Positions 17,314 to 25,415 of a stretch of DNA of 41,502 bases are shown here, piece after piece. Position 1 is the first letter of the stretch, and every line of letters begins with the position of its first letter. The position numbers were made by a program, and so were the translations under genes. Under the pieces are notes generated by a model. That model had not been told where the DNA came from and searched no databases. It saw only the letters and a list, made by a program, of their open reading frames with translations. The stretch comes from M55B157 sp040265115. Its GTDB lineage: Bacteria; Actinomycetota; Actinomycetes; S36-B12. The stretch covers positions 1 through 41,502 of the forward strand of contig JBDQGZ010000001.1 of the NCBI GenBank assembly GCA_040265115.1, given 5' to 3'.

Positions 17314-19104
17314 TCACCCGGGGGCGTGTCCCCCCCGGAGCCGATGACGCACCGTCACTCCAACCGCGGCGATCAATCCCAGGATGACGGCTGCATCGAC
17401 CGCGAGGATCCATGCAGCCGCCGCTGAGGGCTCGTGGGTGTCGATGGGCTCACCCGCCGGCAGGGCCCACCAGACGAAGTCGCCCGCTGCTCCCGCGGGC
17501 CGCAGTCCCCGAAGGATCCCGGCCCCCGGTTCGGGTTGCTGGCCTACCTCGACCAGGACGAATCGGGCACCGATGGGGCCCATGATCTCCGCCAGAGGTC
17601 GCCCCTGCGCGATGGCGGTGCTCACGATCGCCGAGCGAGGATCATCCCCGGTGATCTGCTCGATCTGGCCACTCCTGGCCACCGCGAGGGTGTCTGAGGC
17701 GATGGAGGATCTGGGCAGCCACCGAGGAGCCGGATCCAAGATAGTCCGATTGGCGTTGAAATCGAAACGGCGGAAGTTCGACCAGGGCAACACGATGACA
17801 TCACCCGGCTCGGGATCCGCGGCGAAGGCCGCGCGCATCTGCGCCCATTGCGTCGGATAGTCGACGGCACTCAACCGGCCCTGGACTCCCCACACCCCAT
17901 CGGGGATCAATGCGACGGGGACGATGGCGCAGGCCACCACCAAGACGGCGCGCGTCGTGCGGTCGGCGATGCGCCGTCCTATCTGGGCGATACCCGGGCC
18001 AGCCAGGATGGCCAGTAGGGCGACCAGCGGAGCCAGCAACTTCTGGGAGTCTCGGGCCAGCCCGCCCCCGGGGACGATGTCCAAGACCGCGGCCCACGCC
18101 GTGCCCCAGGTGGCGGAGACGCCTGCTGCGAGGAAGCCGACCGCGGCGAGACCGGTCAGCCAGCCCAGAGGGCCGTTGCCGAGATGCCTCCTCACCTCGC
18201 TCCACCCGAGCACCGCAGCGGCCAGGGCCACCAGCGTCAGCACCAAGGCCAGGACGGTGCCTCGGGAAGCCGGCACGACCTCGGCGTTCCACAGGCCACC
18301 GCCACCGAGGGCCGTCACCCATGGGCCCCAGGGCCCTTCGCTGCGCAGCGCGAAGACTTCTGCTCCCGCTGGGTCGCCAACTCCGACGTTGGGGTGCACC
18401 AGGGCGGGGAGGATCCAGGGCAGGTTGACACTCACCACTGCCGCGGCCCCCGCAAGTCCCCGAGCCCATCCGACGCGCGGGGGCCAGCAGGCGATCGGGA
18501 TCGTCACCAGCGCCAGGAGGATCCCGCCCGAGGGAACGAGGGATCCCGCGGCGCACAGCCAGATAAGCGCGATCCAGCCGCGTCCCGTTCGCCGGATGCG
18601 AATCGCGGTGCCCACGGCCCACGGCATCAGCGCGTATGCCAGCAGCAGCGCCCAGTGCCCCTGGACAAGGCGCTCGATGACGAACGGGTTCCAGATCATC
18701 AAACTCACGCTGATGAGCTGCGCGCCTAGCCCCGCGAATGAGACCAGCCGGGCGACTCCGAGCCCGGCCAGGATCGGAATCGCGAGGAGCACGAGGTGCT
18801 GTAGCCAGGCACCGTCGATGACGGTGGTTGCCGCCGCTACGACGGCGTCCTGGGGCACCGAGCGGGGCAGTCCACCCTGGAGGCCGAGGAATTCCGGCAG
18901 CAGGCTCTGCCGCGGGACGAAGACCATGTCGTAGCTCAGGGTGAAGCCCCGGCCTAGGGAGGGCCCGAGGAGCAGCACAGTGAGCAGCGCTGTCCACGCC
19001 CACACGAGGACGTCTCGCCAGGTCCACCGGGACAACCACCGGGATCGGAGCGCGCCAGCCTGCCACCCGGTCATTCGGGTCCGCACTCCGTCCTTCGCCG
19101 TCAT
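17314..19104 (-). CDS. Polytopic GT-C-like membrane protein
   Basis: A membrane protein of 596 residues with about a dozen hydrophobic helices followed by a soluble extracytoplasmic part and a last helix near the C-terminus. After the first helix comes GPSLGRGFTLSYDMVFVPRQ with an acidic residue in the first outer loop, the place of the catalytic Asp in GT-C enzymes that use polyprenyl-phosphate sugars. No closer family motif is recognised. From memory, M. tuberculosis Rv0226c, a transmembrane protein of similar size, occupies the equivalent place. A role in the same surface glycan is inferred from neighbours. The start may be ATG 19104, nearly leaderless, or ATG 19074 with GGAG 11 bases upstream. 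Confidence 0.72.
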   Translation of the reverse strand: MTAKDGVRTRMTGWQAGALRSRWLSRWTWRDVLVWAWTALLTVLLLGPSLGRGFTLSYDMVFVPRQSLLPEFLGLQGGLPRSVPQDAVVAAATTVIDGAWLQHLVLLAIPILAGLGVARLVSFAGLGAQLISVSLMIWNPFVIERLVQGHWALLLAYALMPWAVGTAIRIRRTGRGWIALIWLCAAGSLVPSGGILLALVTIPIACWPPRVGWARGLAGAAAVVSVNLPWILPALVHPNVGVGDPAGAEVFALRSEGPWGPWVTALGGGGLWNAEVVPASRGTVLALVLTLVALAAAVLGWSEVRRHLGNGPLGWLTGLAAVGFLAAGVSATWGTAWAAVLDIVPGGGLARDSQKLLAPLVALLAILAGPGIAQIGRRIADRTTRAVLVVACAIVPVALIPDGVWGVQGRLSAVDYPTQWAQMRAAFAADPEPGDVIVLPWSNFRRFDFNANRTILDPAPRWLPRSSIASDTLAVARSGQIEQITGDDPRSAIVSTAIAQGRPLAEIMGPIGARFVLVEVGQQPEPGAGILRGLRPAGAAGDFVWWALPAGEPIDTHEPSAAAAWILAVDAAVILGLIAAVGVTVRHRLRGGHAPG

Positions 19105-19109
19105 CGCGC

Positions 19110-19117
19110 ACTATCGT
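19110..19117. promoter_or_regulatory. Bidirectional promoter, overlapping -10 boxes
   Basis: TATCGT on the plus strand (19112-19117) and GATAGT on the minus strand (19115-19110) share four base pairs. The plus box ends 7 bases before GTG 19125 of the flippase; the minus box ends 5 bases before ATG 19104. One AT-rich patch may therefore drive both genes. Confidence 0.5.
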
Positions 19118-19124
19118 GACACCG

Positions 19125-20375
19125 GTGAGCGAGGTGGCGCCGGATTCTTCCCGTCCCACCGAGGTGTCGTCCGCTGGTCGCCACTGGGCTCGCGGGACGA
19201 TCGTCGTCGCCGCCTCCTTGGCCATCGCCCAGATCTTCGCCTTCCTCGTCAGCATCATCGCTGCCCGCGCCTTGGGCCCCTCCCAGTTCGGCGTGCTCGC
19301 CGCCCTGCTGAATGTCCTACTGATCGGCAATGTGATCGCGCTCGGCCTGCAGGCGGTCATCGCGCGCACGATCGTCACCCTGCCCGGTGCTGAACGAGGG
19401 GCAGCGGGTCGCCACGCACTCGCCACGGGTTTGACCATGGCGGTTGCCGTCAGCGTCGCAGCGCTCGCGATTTCCCCACTACTCCAATGGATTTTGCAGA
19501 TCCAGGGATGGTGGTCGGTCCTCCTCGTCGCCGCCACACTGCTGCCGCTGACTTGGATCGGAGCGCAACTCGGCGTCGCGCAGGGCCGGGAGTCCTTCGG
19601 GCGATTGGCCGCCGTCTACGCCGCGGTCGGCGTGGGTCGAGGCATCGGAGGTATCGCGGGAGCGATCCTGGCCTCCACCGCCACATCGACCCTCCTGGGC
19701 ATCTTCATCGGAACGACCGCCGGGGCGATCCTGGGTCGCCTCGTCGTGTCCTCGCTCACAAGCCACGGGGATTTCCGTATTAGCCGCATGTATTCCCAGG
19801 TCGCGCATGCGGCCCATGCGCTGCTCGCCCTGTTCGTACTCACCAATGTCGACGTCATCCTCGCCCGAGCGTTGCTTGACTCTGATGAAGCCGGTCTCTA
19901 TGGAGTGGGGGCGGTGATCGCCAAGGTGGCGTTCTGGCTGCCGCAGTTCGTCGGCGTCGTCGCCTTTCCCCGTCTCGCCGATGATCGGCGGGCCCGGGCA
20001 TTGGTCCTCACCGTGGGGGCCGTGGGCGGACTAGGCGGACTGGTCGTCCTCGGCACCGCTGCATTTCCCGGCCTGGCGGTCGGTGTCGCGGGCGGACCCG
20101 ACTACACCGCGCTGGTCCCCCTTGCCTGGCTCTTCGCCGTCATCGGCGCCCTGTTCTCCCTGGCCCAGGTCCTGCTCATGTCGCGACTCGCCGTCGATGA
20201 TCGGGCGGCAGTTTTCGCTGTCTGGGCTGCGATCGCCGTGCTGCTCATTCTCGCAATTTGGGTGCTGCCCCACACGGTGACGGGGCTCGCAACGAGCGCC
20301 GCGATCGCCGGAGCCGTCCTCGTGATCGCCGGCCTCATTCAGGCGATCATCGAACGGACCCCGACACCGAACTGA
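19125..20375 (+). CDS. Polysaccharide flippase (Wzx/MATE-like, MOP superfamily)
   Basis: A 416-residue membrane protein with about twelve helices. The N-terminal GTIVVAASLAIAQIFAFLVSI and RALGPSQFGVLAALLNV are typical of oligosaccharide flippases of the polysaccharide-export MOP superfamily, which move lipid-linked glycans across the cytoplasmic membrane. With the glycosyltransferases upstream it supplies the export step of the inferred glycan pathway. GTG 19125 is preferred as start because a TATCGT -10 box lies 7 bases before it; GTG 19116 in the same frame would add three residues and would overlap that box. A long inverted repeat at the stop codon separates it from the convergent hydrolase gene. 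Confidence 0.85.
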   Translation: MSEVAPDSSRPTEVSSAGRHWARGTIVVAASLAIAQIFAFLVSIIAARALGPSQFGVLAALLNVLLIGNVIALGLQAVIARTIVTLPGAERGAAGRHALATGLTMAVAVSVAALAISPLLQWILQIQGWWSVLLVAATLLPLTWIGAQLGVAQGRESFGRLAAVYAAVGVGRGIGGIAGAILASTATSTLLGIFIGTTAGAILGRLVVSSLTSHGDFRISRMYSQVAHAAHALLALFVLTNVDVILARALLDSDEAGLYGVGAVIAKVAFWLPQFVGVVAFPRLADDRRARALVLTVGAVGGLGGLVVLGTAAFPGLAVGVAGGPDYTALVPLAWLFAVIGALFSLAQVLLMSRLAVDDRAAVFAVWAAIAVLLILAIWVLPHTVTGLATSAAIAGAVLVIAGLIQAIIERTPTPN

Positions 20376-20426
20376 ACTTCGCAACAATCAGCGATTCACA
20401 CGCGCCGATGGAGTTGCGGAGTTCAG
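20372..20426. terminator. Bidirectional inverted repeat between flippase and hydrolase genes
   Basis: CTGAACTTCGCAAC (20372-20385) pairs with GTTGCGGAGTTCAG (20413-20426): a 14-bp stem with one G-U pair and a 27-base loop. It includes the flippase stop codon and ends 9 bases before the hydrolase stop. It has no U tract, as is common for actinobacterial terminators. Confidence 0.6.
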
Positions 20427-20435
20427 CTCATGGCG

Positions 20436-21887
20436 TCAGCCGACAGGGACCAGACCCTCGGGAGCCGGCCACGGCCCCGGCAGGTAGATCGGGTTGTAAC
20501 CGCTCTCCTGGCCCATCGCCCCAGCAATGGCACCTTGCCCGGGGTACACGCCCTCGCGGACCCATCGGTCGAGCAGGTCGATCACAGCGATCCGGGACTG
20601 CGGCGTGAAGTTGCAGTGGCCGGCGCCGTACGGCGTGCCCGTTTCCGAGGAGTACTCCGGCGGCGGCACGGTGAAGATCTGCACCATGTCGGCGCGTGCC
20701 TCACCCGCTGCTGCCTGTGCATCGAACCTGTTGCGGTAGACGGTTTCGTTCTGGGAGATCACCCAGTCGTCGGCCGTGTGCATGGAGATCACCGGAACGT
20801 CGATGGCTCCCGTGGGGTTGCCACCGCGATCGATCGCGGCCTGCCGTGCGGTGGGATCGGCAGCCACCCGGGGACCGTTGTCCAGCGTGGCTAGATAGGA
20901 GCCGGCGGCACCTTCGCCACCGATGGTGTCGATGAACTCTCGCTCCGCAGCGTCGACCCGCGCCGCATAGTCGGCCAGTTCGTTCCCGGAGATATTCCCG
21001 CCGAAGCGCTGCTCGATGTCGTACCGGCCGACCGTGGCATAGCCGAGCACGGTCAGCAGATTCTCAATCGTCCCGGTCACCTGGCTGGCCAGGCTCGCCG
21101 CATCCTGGGTCCGAGTACGGCTTGGGGCATCGGAGATCGCTGCGATCGTGAAAATCTTGGAGATCACATCGGTGTCCTGCTCAGTCGCTCCTTGAATCAG
21201 TCGGGACGCAGCGCCCTCCCAGGCCATGACCGCCTCTTCGTAACTGGCGAAGTCCGCGATGACCATTTCAGGGTAGATCAACTGCTGAATCGCGTAGGCC
21301 ACATCGAAAGCGAGGTCGATGTTGGCGACCAGACCTGCGACGACACCGCACAGCGGTGCTGCTCCATCGATCCAGTCCGAACCCTGCTCGGCGAGCACCG
21401 CGGTGATGAGCCCACCGAGGGAATCACCCCAGACCAACACCCGGTTCGGCTGGCCAATGGAGGAAGAGAAAAAGTCGTAGATCTGCCCGGCGGCAGCCAC
21501 TCCGTCCTCGACCGCCCAGCCGTTCGAGGCGTAGGCGGACCCGGCGAGGGCATACCCGCGCTCCAGCAGGGCTTCGCCCAGGGATCGGTCACCGGTGTCC
21601 CATCCGGGTGCCGGCGACGCTGAACGCACGATGGGGCTAAAGGTCGGTGGGAATGGCTCGGCCGGGCGATAACCGTGCGAATAGATCAGCAGGGTCCCGT
21701 TCCAGGTGTCGGGCATGACGATCTCGTAGTCAGCCCCCTCGATGGTCCCCGTACACGCCACCGAATCGCATCCGGTGAATGGCACATCCGTGCTCGTATC
21801 ACGTGTGGGAGATGAAGCCGCAGCTGAGCAGCCCGCTACGAGGAGGGCTGAGGCGGCGATGGTCGCAAGAACCCCGTGCATTCGCAT
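20436..21887 (-). CDS. Lipoprotein alpha/beta hydrolase
   Basis: An exported serine hydrolase of 483 residues. MRMHGVLATIAASALLVAGC is a type II signal peptide with lipobox VAGC (Cys20), so the enzyme should sit on the outer face of the membrane. The nucleophile elbow is WGDSLGG, preceded by the strand-loop LLIYSHGYRP (oxyanion region). A later HTADDWVIS and YGAGHCNFTP are plausible places for the acidic residue and the histidine. The central part (about 150-330) is an alpha-helical cap without recognised family. The substrate is unknown. An upstream in-frame GTG would put 28 residues before the signal peptide and is rejected. It is convergent with the flippase and 150 bases downstream of polA on the same strand; that gap holds nothing I can name. 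Confidence 0.82.
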   Translation of the reverse strand: MRMHGVLATIAASALLVAGCSAAASSPTRDTSTDVPFTGCDSVACTGTIEGADYEIVMPDTWNGTLLIYSHGYRPAEPFPPTFSPIVRSASPAPGWDTGDRSLGEALLERGYALAGSAYASNGWAVEDGVAAAGQIYDFFSSSIGQPNRVLVWGDSLGGLITAVLAEQGSDWIDGAAPLCGVVAGLVANIDLAFDVAYAIQQLIYPEMVIADFASYEEAVMAWEGAASRLIQGATEQDTDVISKIFTIAAISDAPSRTRTQDAASLASQVTGTIENLLTVLGYATVGRYDIEQRFGGNISGNELADYAARVDAAEREFIDTIGGEGAAGSYLATLDNGPRVAADPTARQAAIDRGGNPTGAIDVPVISMHTADDWVISQNETVYRNRFDAQAAAGEARADMVQIFTVPPPEYSSETGTPYGAGHCNFTPQSRIAVIDLLDRWVREGVYPGQGAIAGAMGQESGYNPIYLPGPWPAPEGLVPVG

Positions 21888-22037
21888 GGGGCGAAAGTGT
21901 GGCACGACCAGGCCCGGCGCGCTCGCCACTTGGACTTTTCCTGCCATCCAGCGCCCCCGGAGATCCTTCACCGAGAGCCGGTACTCGTTCGTATCCCTCC
22001 GCGCGCGAAGGCCTACCGAGGGCCGTCGTGGGGCCGC

Positions 22038-24776
22038 TCAGTGGCCCGCTTCCTCCCAGGTCCGCCCCACGCCTACCGACACCTCCAGCGGAACGTCGAG
22101 GGAAATCGCCGATCCCATGGTCTCGATCAGCATCCCCCGGGCGGCTTCGAGCTCTCCTGGCGCGACCTCCACGACGAGCTCGTCATGGACCTGGAGCAGC
22201 AGGCGTGAATGAGCCCCGGTTTGCCGCAGCCGGGCCGCGACGTCGATCATCGCCTTCTTGATGATGTCCGCGGCCGACCCCTGGATCGGGGCGTTCAACG
22301 CCATCCGCTCAGCCATCTCCCGACGTTGGCGCTGATCGCTGGTCAGGTCTGGAAGATACCTGCGTCGGCCGAGCATGGTCTCGGTGTATCCCGTGGTCCG
22401 AGCATGCGCCACAACGGATTCCAGATAGTTCCGCACTCCCCCGAAACGCAGGAAGTACTCCTCCATGAGCTCCTTGGCCTCGCCCGGATCGATCTCGAGC
22501 TGCTGGGCGAGCCCGTAGGCGGACAGCCCGTAGGCGAGGCCATAGGACATGGCCTTGATCCGCCGCCGCATCTCCGGATCGACCTCTTCCGGGTCGACAT
22601 CGAAAACTCGAGCGGCGACCGTCGAGTGCAGGTCCTCGCCCTCCGCGAAGGCCTCGATCAGGCCCTGGTCGCGCGACAGGTGCGCCATGATCCGCATCTC
22701 GATTTGGCTGTAGTCGGCGGTGAGGAGCGTCTCGTAGCCCGACCCCACGACGAAGCATCCTCGGATCCGTCGACCGGCATCCGTTCTGATCGGGATGTTC
22801 TGCAGATTCGGGTCCGTACTGGACAGACGTCCCGTCGCGGCCACAGTCTGTTGGAAGGTGGTGTGGATTCGACCTGTGTCATCGACCAGCGGAAGCAGCC
22901 CATCCACGGTTTGACACAATTTCGTCACATCTCGCCATCCGAGGATGCATTCCAGGATCGGATCCTCCGTCTTGGCATACAGCGCATGCAGCGCCTCGGC
23001 GTCCGTGGTGTAGCCGGTCTTGATCTTCTTCGTCTTCGGCAGGCCGCGCTCGTCGAACAGGATCTGCTGCAACTGTTTTGGCGACCCGAGGGCAAATTCC
23101 CTCCCAGCGATTCGATAGGCCGATTCCTGCCAGCGATCTGCTTCGGCACCGAAATCCTTCGACAGTGATCGCAATTCCACCTCGTCGACCGCGATCCCGG
23201 CGTGCTCCATCTCGGCAAGGATCACCGTCACAGGGATCTCGATATCGTGCAGCAAGTCCCCCGCCCCCGCTTCGGCCAAGTGCGGCTGCAACACCCGACG
23301 CAGTTGGTCGATGGCTGACGCTTGCGCCGCGAGTTCTTCGTCCGGCTGCGACGTGGCGTCATCCCCGAGGGCCAACTGCTCCGCCTCCGGCGCACCCGCG
23401 GAGAGGCTGCGCTTCAGGTAGGTCTCGGCAAGGTCCGCCAGGGAAAGTCCCCGGCGGCCCGGCTGCAGGACATAGGCAGCCAAGGCGGTGTCGAACGCGA
23501 TCCCCCCGATAGTCCATCCCCGGGCCAGGACTCCCAGGAGCGGTCCCTTCAGATCGTGTCCGACCACCGGCGTGTTCGGGTCGGCCAGCCAGGCGGCAAG
23601 TGCGGCGAGGTCGTCCTCCCGCAGGGTCTCCAGATCGGCCACGGCAACACCCGTGGGTCCTCCAGCCTTAGTCTCATGCTGAGCTTCCCCGTCGCCTTCC
23701 GCCACGCTCAGCGGTTGGAACGCAATCCGGGTGAGCGATCCAATTCCTCGGCCCCAGATCCCATCGAAGGCGAGGCTGGCTCCTTGATCGCAGGCGTTCC
23801 GCAACCAGTCCCCCCAACCGCCCGGATCGACAGTCACCGTGTGGGTGGCCACCCCCTCGGTAACAACGGCGCGCTCTTCGGCCACCCCCAGGGCCTGGTG
23901 AATCCGATCGCGCAGCGCGCGGAACTCAAGTGCCTCGAGCAGCGCATCGACCACAGCCGAGTCGGGCCTGGGCACTTCGCACTCCCCGGGACCGAAGGGG
24001 ATGGGGACATCTCGGATGAGTTCGGTGAGTTGACGGTTGACCAGAACCTGCGGCAGTGACTCGCGCAGGGCATCGCCCACCTTGCCCTTCACCTCGTCGA
24101 CATGTTCCACCAGGCCCTGCAGGTCCCCATAGGTCGTCACCCATTTGGTAGCGGTCTTCTCTCCCACACCAGGAATGCCTGGCAAGTTGTCGCTGGGGTC
24201 TCCGCGCAATGCGGCAAAGTCGGGATACTGCGCGGGGCTCAGGCCGTACTTCTCCTCGACCGCCTCGGGGGTCATCCGCGCCAGGTCGGAGACGCCCTTG
24301 CGTGGATACAGCACCGTGACGTGATCCGTCACCAACTGCAGGGCGTCCCGGTCACCGGTCACGATGTAGGTGTCGAAACCGTCGGCACTCGCCTGCGTCG
24401 CCAGGGTGGCGAGGATGTCGTCGGCCTCATAGCCGGGAATCTCGATGCGACGGATCCCCAAGGCGTCGAGTAATTCCCGGATGAGATCGACCTGTCCCTT
24501 GAATCCCTCGGGACTCGACGCCCGCGTGGCCTTGTAGTCGGGAAACGTCTCGGTGCGGAAGGTCTGTCGAGATACATCGAAGGCCACCGCGATATGCGTG
24601 GGCCGCTCGTCCCGCAAGGTGTTCACCAGCATCGAGGCGAAGCCGTAGACCGCATTGGTCGGCTGGCCGGTCGAGGTAGAGAAGTTTTCCTCCGGCAGCG
24701 CGTAAAACGCGCGATAGGCCAGAGAATGGCCATCGAGGAGGAGCAGCCGACCGGTCACCGGGTCGCGGGGGCTCAT
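22038..24776 (-). CDS. polA: DNA polymerase I, proofreading domain degenerate
   Basis: Family A polymerase for gap filling and Okazaki fragment maturation; 912 residues, the usual length. The N-terminal 5' nuclease (LLLDGHSLAYRAFYALP, EADDILATLA, TGDRDALQLV, GDPSDNLPGIPGVGEKTA) is intact. The polymerase has motif A DYSQIEMRIMAHLS, motif B RRRIKAMSYGLAYGLS and motif C QVHDELVVEV. The middle domain lacks the proofreading residues: the D-x-E motif reads FDGIWG and the next motif reads GHDLKGPL without its Asp, so 3'-5' exonuclease activity is not expected, as in other actinobacterial PolA proteins. ATG 24776 follows a -10 box TAGGAT by 8 bases, giving an almost leaderless mRNA. It is divergent from the thioesterase gene. 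Confidence 0.97.
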   Translation of the reverse strand: MSPRDPVTGRLLLLDGHSLAYRAFYALPEENFSTSTGQPTNAVYGFASMLVNTLRDERPTHIAVAFDVSRQTFRTETFPDYKATRASSPEGFKGQVDLIRELLDALGIRRIEIPGYEADDILATLATQASADGFDTYIVTGDRDALQLVTDHVTVLYPRKGVSDLARMTPEAVEEKYGLSPAQYPDFAALRGDPSDNLPGIPGVGEKTATKWVTTYGDLQGLVEHVDEVKGKVGDALRESLPQVLVNRQLTELIRDVPIPFGPGECEVPRPDSAVVDALLEALEFRALRDRIHQALGVAEERAVVTEGVATHTVTVDPGGWGDWLRNACDQGASLAFDGIWGRGIGSLTRIAFQPLSVAEGDGEAQHETKAGGPTGVAVADLETLREDDLAALAAWLADPNTPVVGHDLKGPLLGVLARGWTIGGIAFDTALAAYVLQPGRRGLSLADLAETYLKRSLSAGAPEAEQLALGDDATSQPDEELAAQASAIDQLRRVLQPHLAEAGAGDLLHDIEIPVTVILAEMEHAGIAVDEVELRSLSKDFGAEADRWQESAYRIAGREFALGSPKQLQQILFDERGLPKTKKIKTGYTTDAEALHALYAKTEDPILECILGWRDVTKLCQTVDGLLPLVDDTGRIHTTFQQTVAATGRLSSTDPNLQNIPIRTDAGRRIRGCFVVGSGYETLLTADYSQIEMRIMAHLSRDQGLIEAFAEGEDLHSTVAARVFDVDPEEVDPEMRRRIKAMSYGLAYGLSAYGLAQQLEIDPGEAKELMEEYFLRFGGVRNYLESVVAHARTTGYTETMLGRRRYLPDLTSDQRQRREMAERMALNAPIQGSAADIIKKAMIDVAARLRQTGAHSRLLLQVHDELVVEVAPGELEAARGMLIETMGSAISLDVPLEVSVGVGRTWEEAGH

Positions 24777-24784
24777 GGTCCCCG

Positions 24785-24794
24785 ATCCTAGGCT
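24785..24794. promoter_or_regulatory. Bidirectional promoter for polA and thioesterase
   Basis: ATCCTAGGCT contains TAGGAT on the minus strand (24790-24785) and TAGGCT on the plus strand (24789-24794), overlapping in the palindrome CCTAGG. They end 8 and 7 bases before the two start codons, which are only 25 bases apart. Confidence 0.55.
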
Positions 24795-24801
24795 GTGCGG
24801 C

Positions 24802-25236
24802 ATGGACGCACCCCGGGAGTCGAATCGACCCACCCCAGAACAGGCCCTCGCTGCCATCCAGGCCGCCGATGGCGGAGGCCTCGGCGCTCGCATGGGCATC
24901 GAATGGCTTGAGGTGGGTCCTCAGCGCACCGTTGCTCGCATGCCCGTGGAGGGCAACACCCAGCCTTTCGGCCTCCTCCACGGCGGTGCCAGCGCGGTCC
25001 TCGCGGAGTCCGTAGGTTCCGTCGGGTCGAACCTGCATGCGGGAGAGGGTTGCTATGCCGTGGGCATCGAGTTGTCCTGCTCCCACCACCGGGGCGTTCG
25101 AGACGGATACGTCACGGCCGTTGCCACACCCCTCAGCCTCGGTCGTTCGCTGGCGACCTACGCCATCGAGATCACCGATGACGACGGTCGCCTGATCTGT
25201 ACCGCCCGCCTCACCTGCATGATCCGCTCGGCCTGA
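24802..25236 (+). CDS. Hotdog-fold thioesterase (PaaI/YdiI-like)
   Basis: A small 144-residue cytoplasmic acyl-CoA thioesterase of the hotdog superfamily. The active-site loop and helix read PFGLLHGGASAVLAESVGS, with the HGG motif and the Glu that serves as base in this clade. GIELSCSHHRGVRDGYVTA is the second conserved strand. Relatives hydrolyse 1,4-dihydroxy-2-naphthoyl-CoA (menaquinone synthesis) or phenylacetyl-type CoA esters; the window has no men or paa genes to decide. ATG 24802 is chosen because a TAGGCT -10 box lies 7 bases before it and no Shine-Dalgarno is present. In actinobacteria this gene is commonly next to polA, as here. Confidence 0.9.
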   Translation: MDAPRESNRPTPEQALAAIQAADGGGLGARMGIEWLEVGPQRTVARMPVEGNTQPFGLLHGGASAVLAESVGSVGSNLHAGEGCYAVGIELSCSHHRGVRDGYVTAVATPLSLGRSLATYAIEITDDDGRLICTARLTCMIRSA

Positions 25237-25308
25237 TCCGCTCAACCCTCGCCCGAAAACGCGCCATAAACAGCATGCGACGGGATCGTGACCTCGATGT
25301 CAACGATT

Positions 25309-25324
25309 GGGAACACGTGTGCCC
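25309..25324. promoter_or_regulatory. Palindrome at the liv promoter (possible operator)
   Basis: GGGAACACGTGTGCCC is a 16-base palindrome with one mismatched pair, built on ACACGTGT. Its centre lies about 30 bases before the predicted transcription start of livH, so a bound dimeric regulator would cover the -35 region. No regulator family is assigned. Confidence 0.4.
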
Positions 25325-25334
25325 GGATCGTGGC

Positions 25335-25340
25335 TATGCT
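25335..25340 (+). promoter_or_regulatory. -10 box of the livHMGF operon
   Basis: TATGCT matches TAnnnT and predicts a start near 25347, with a leader of about 70 bases ending in AGGAGG before GTG 25416. The leader can form an 8-bp interrupted hairpin (CGAGTGGC with GCCA and CTCG). Confidence 0.5.
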
Positions 25341-25415
25341 CGCTCATCAGGCACGCGAGTGGCGGCAGCCATGCTCGAGTGCAGACGATGACGGCGAGAC
25401 GACTGAGGAGGTCGT

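Noticed and set aside
17801..19537. 578-residue open frame on the minus strand
   Set aside because: Spans two recognisable divergent genes in the wrong frames; Arg/Pro-rich shadow.
24427..25245. 272-residue minus-strand frame over polA and the thioesterase
   Set aside because: Antisense to the thioesterase and out of frame with polA; no motifs.
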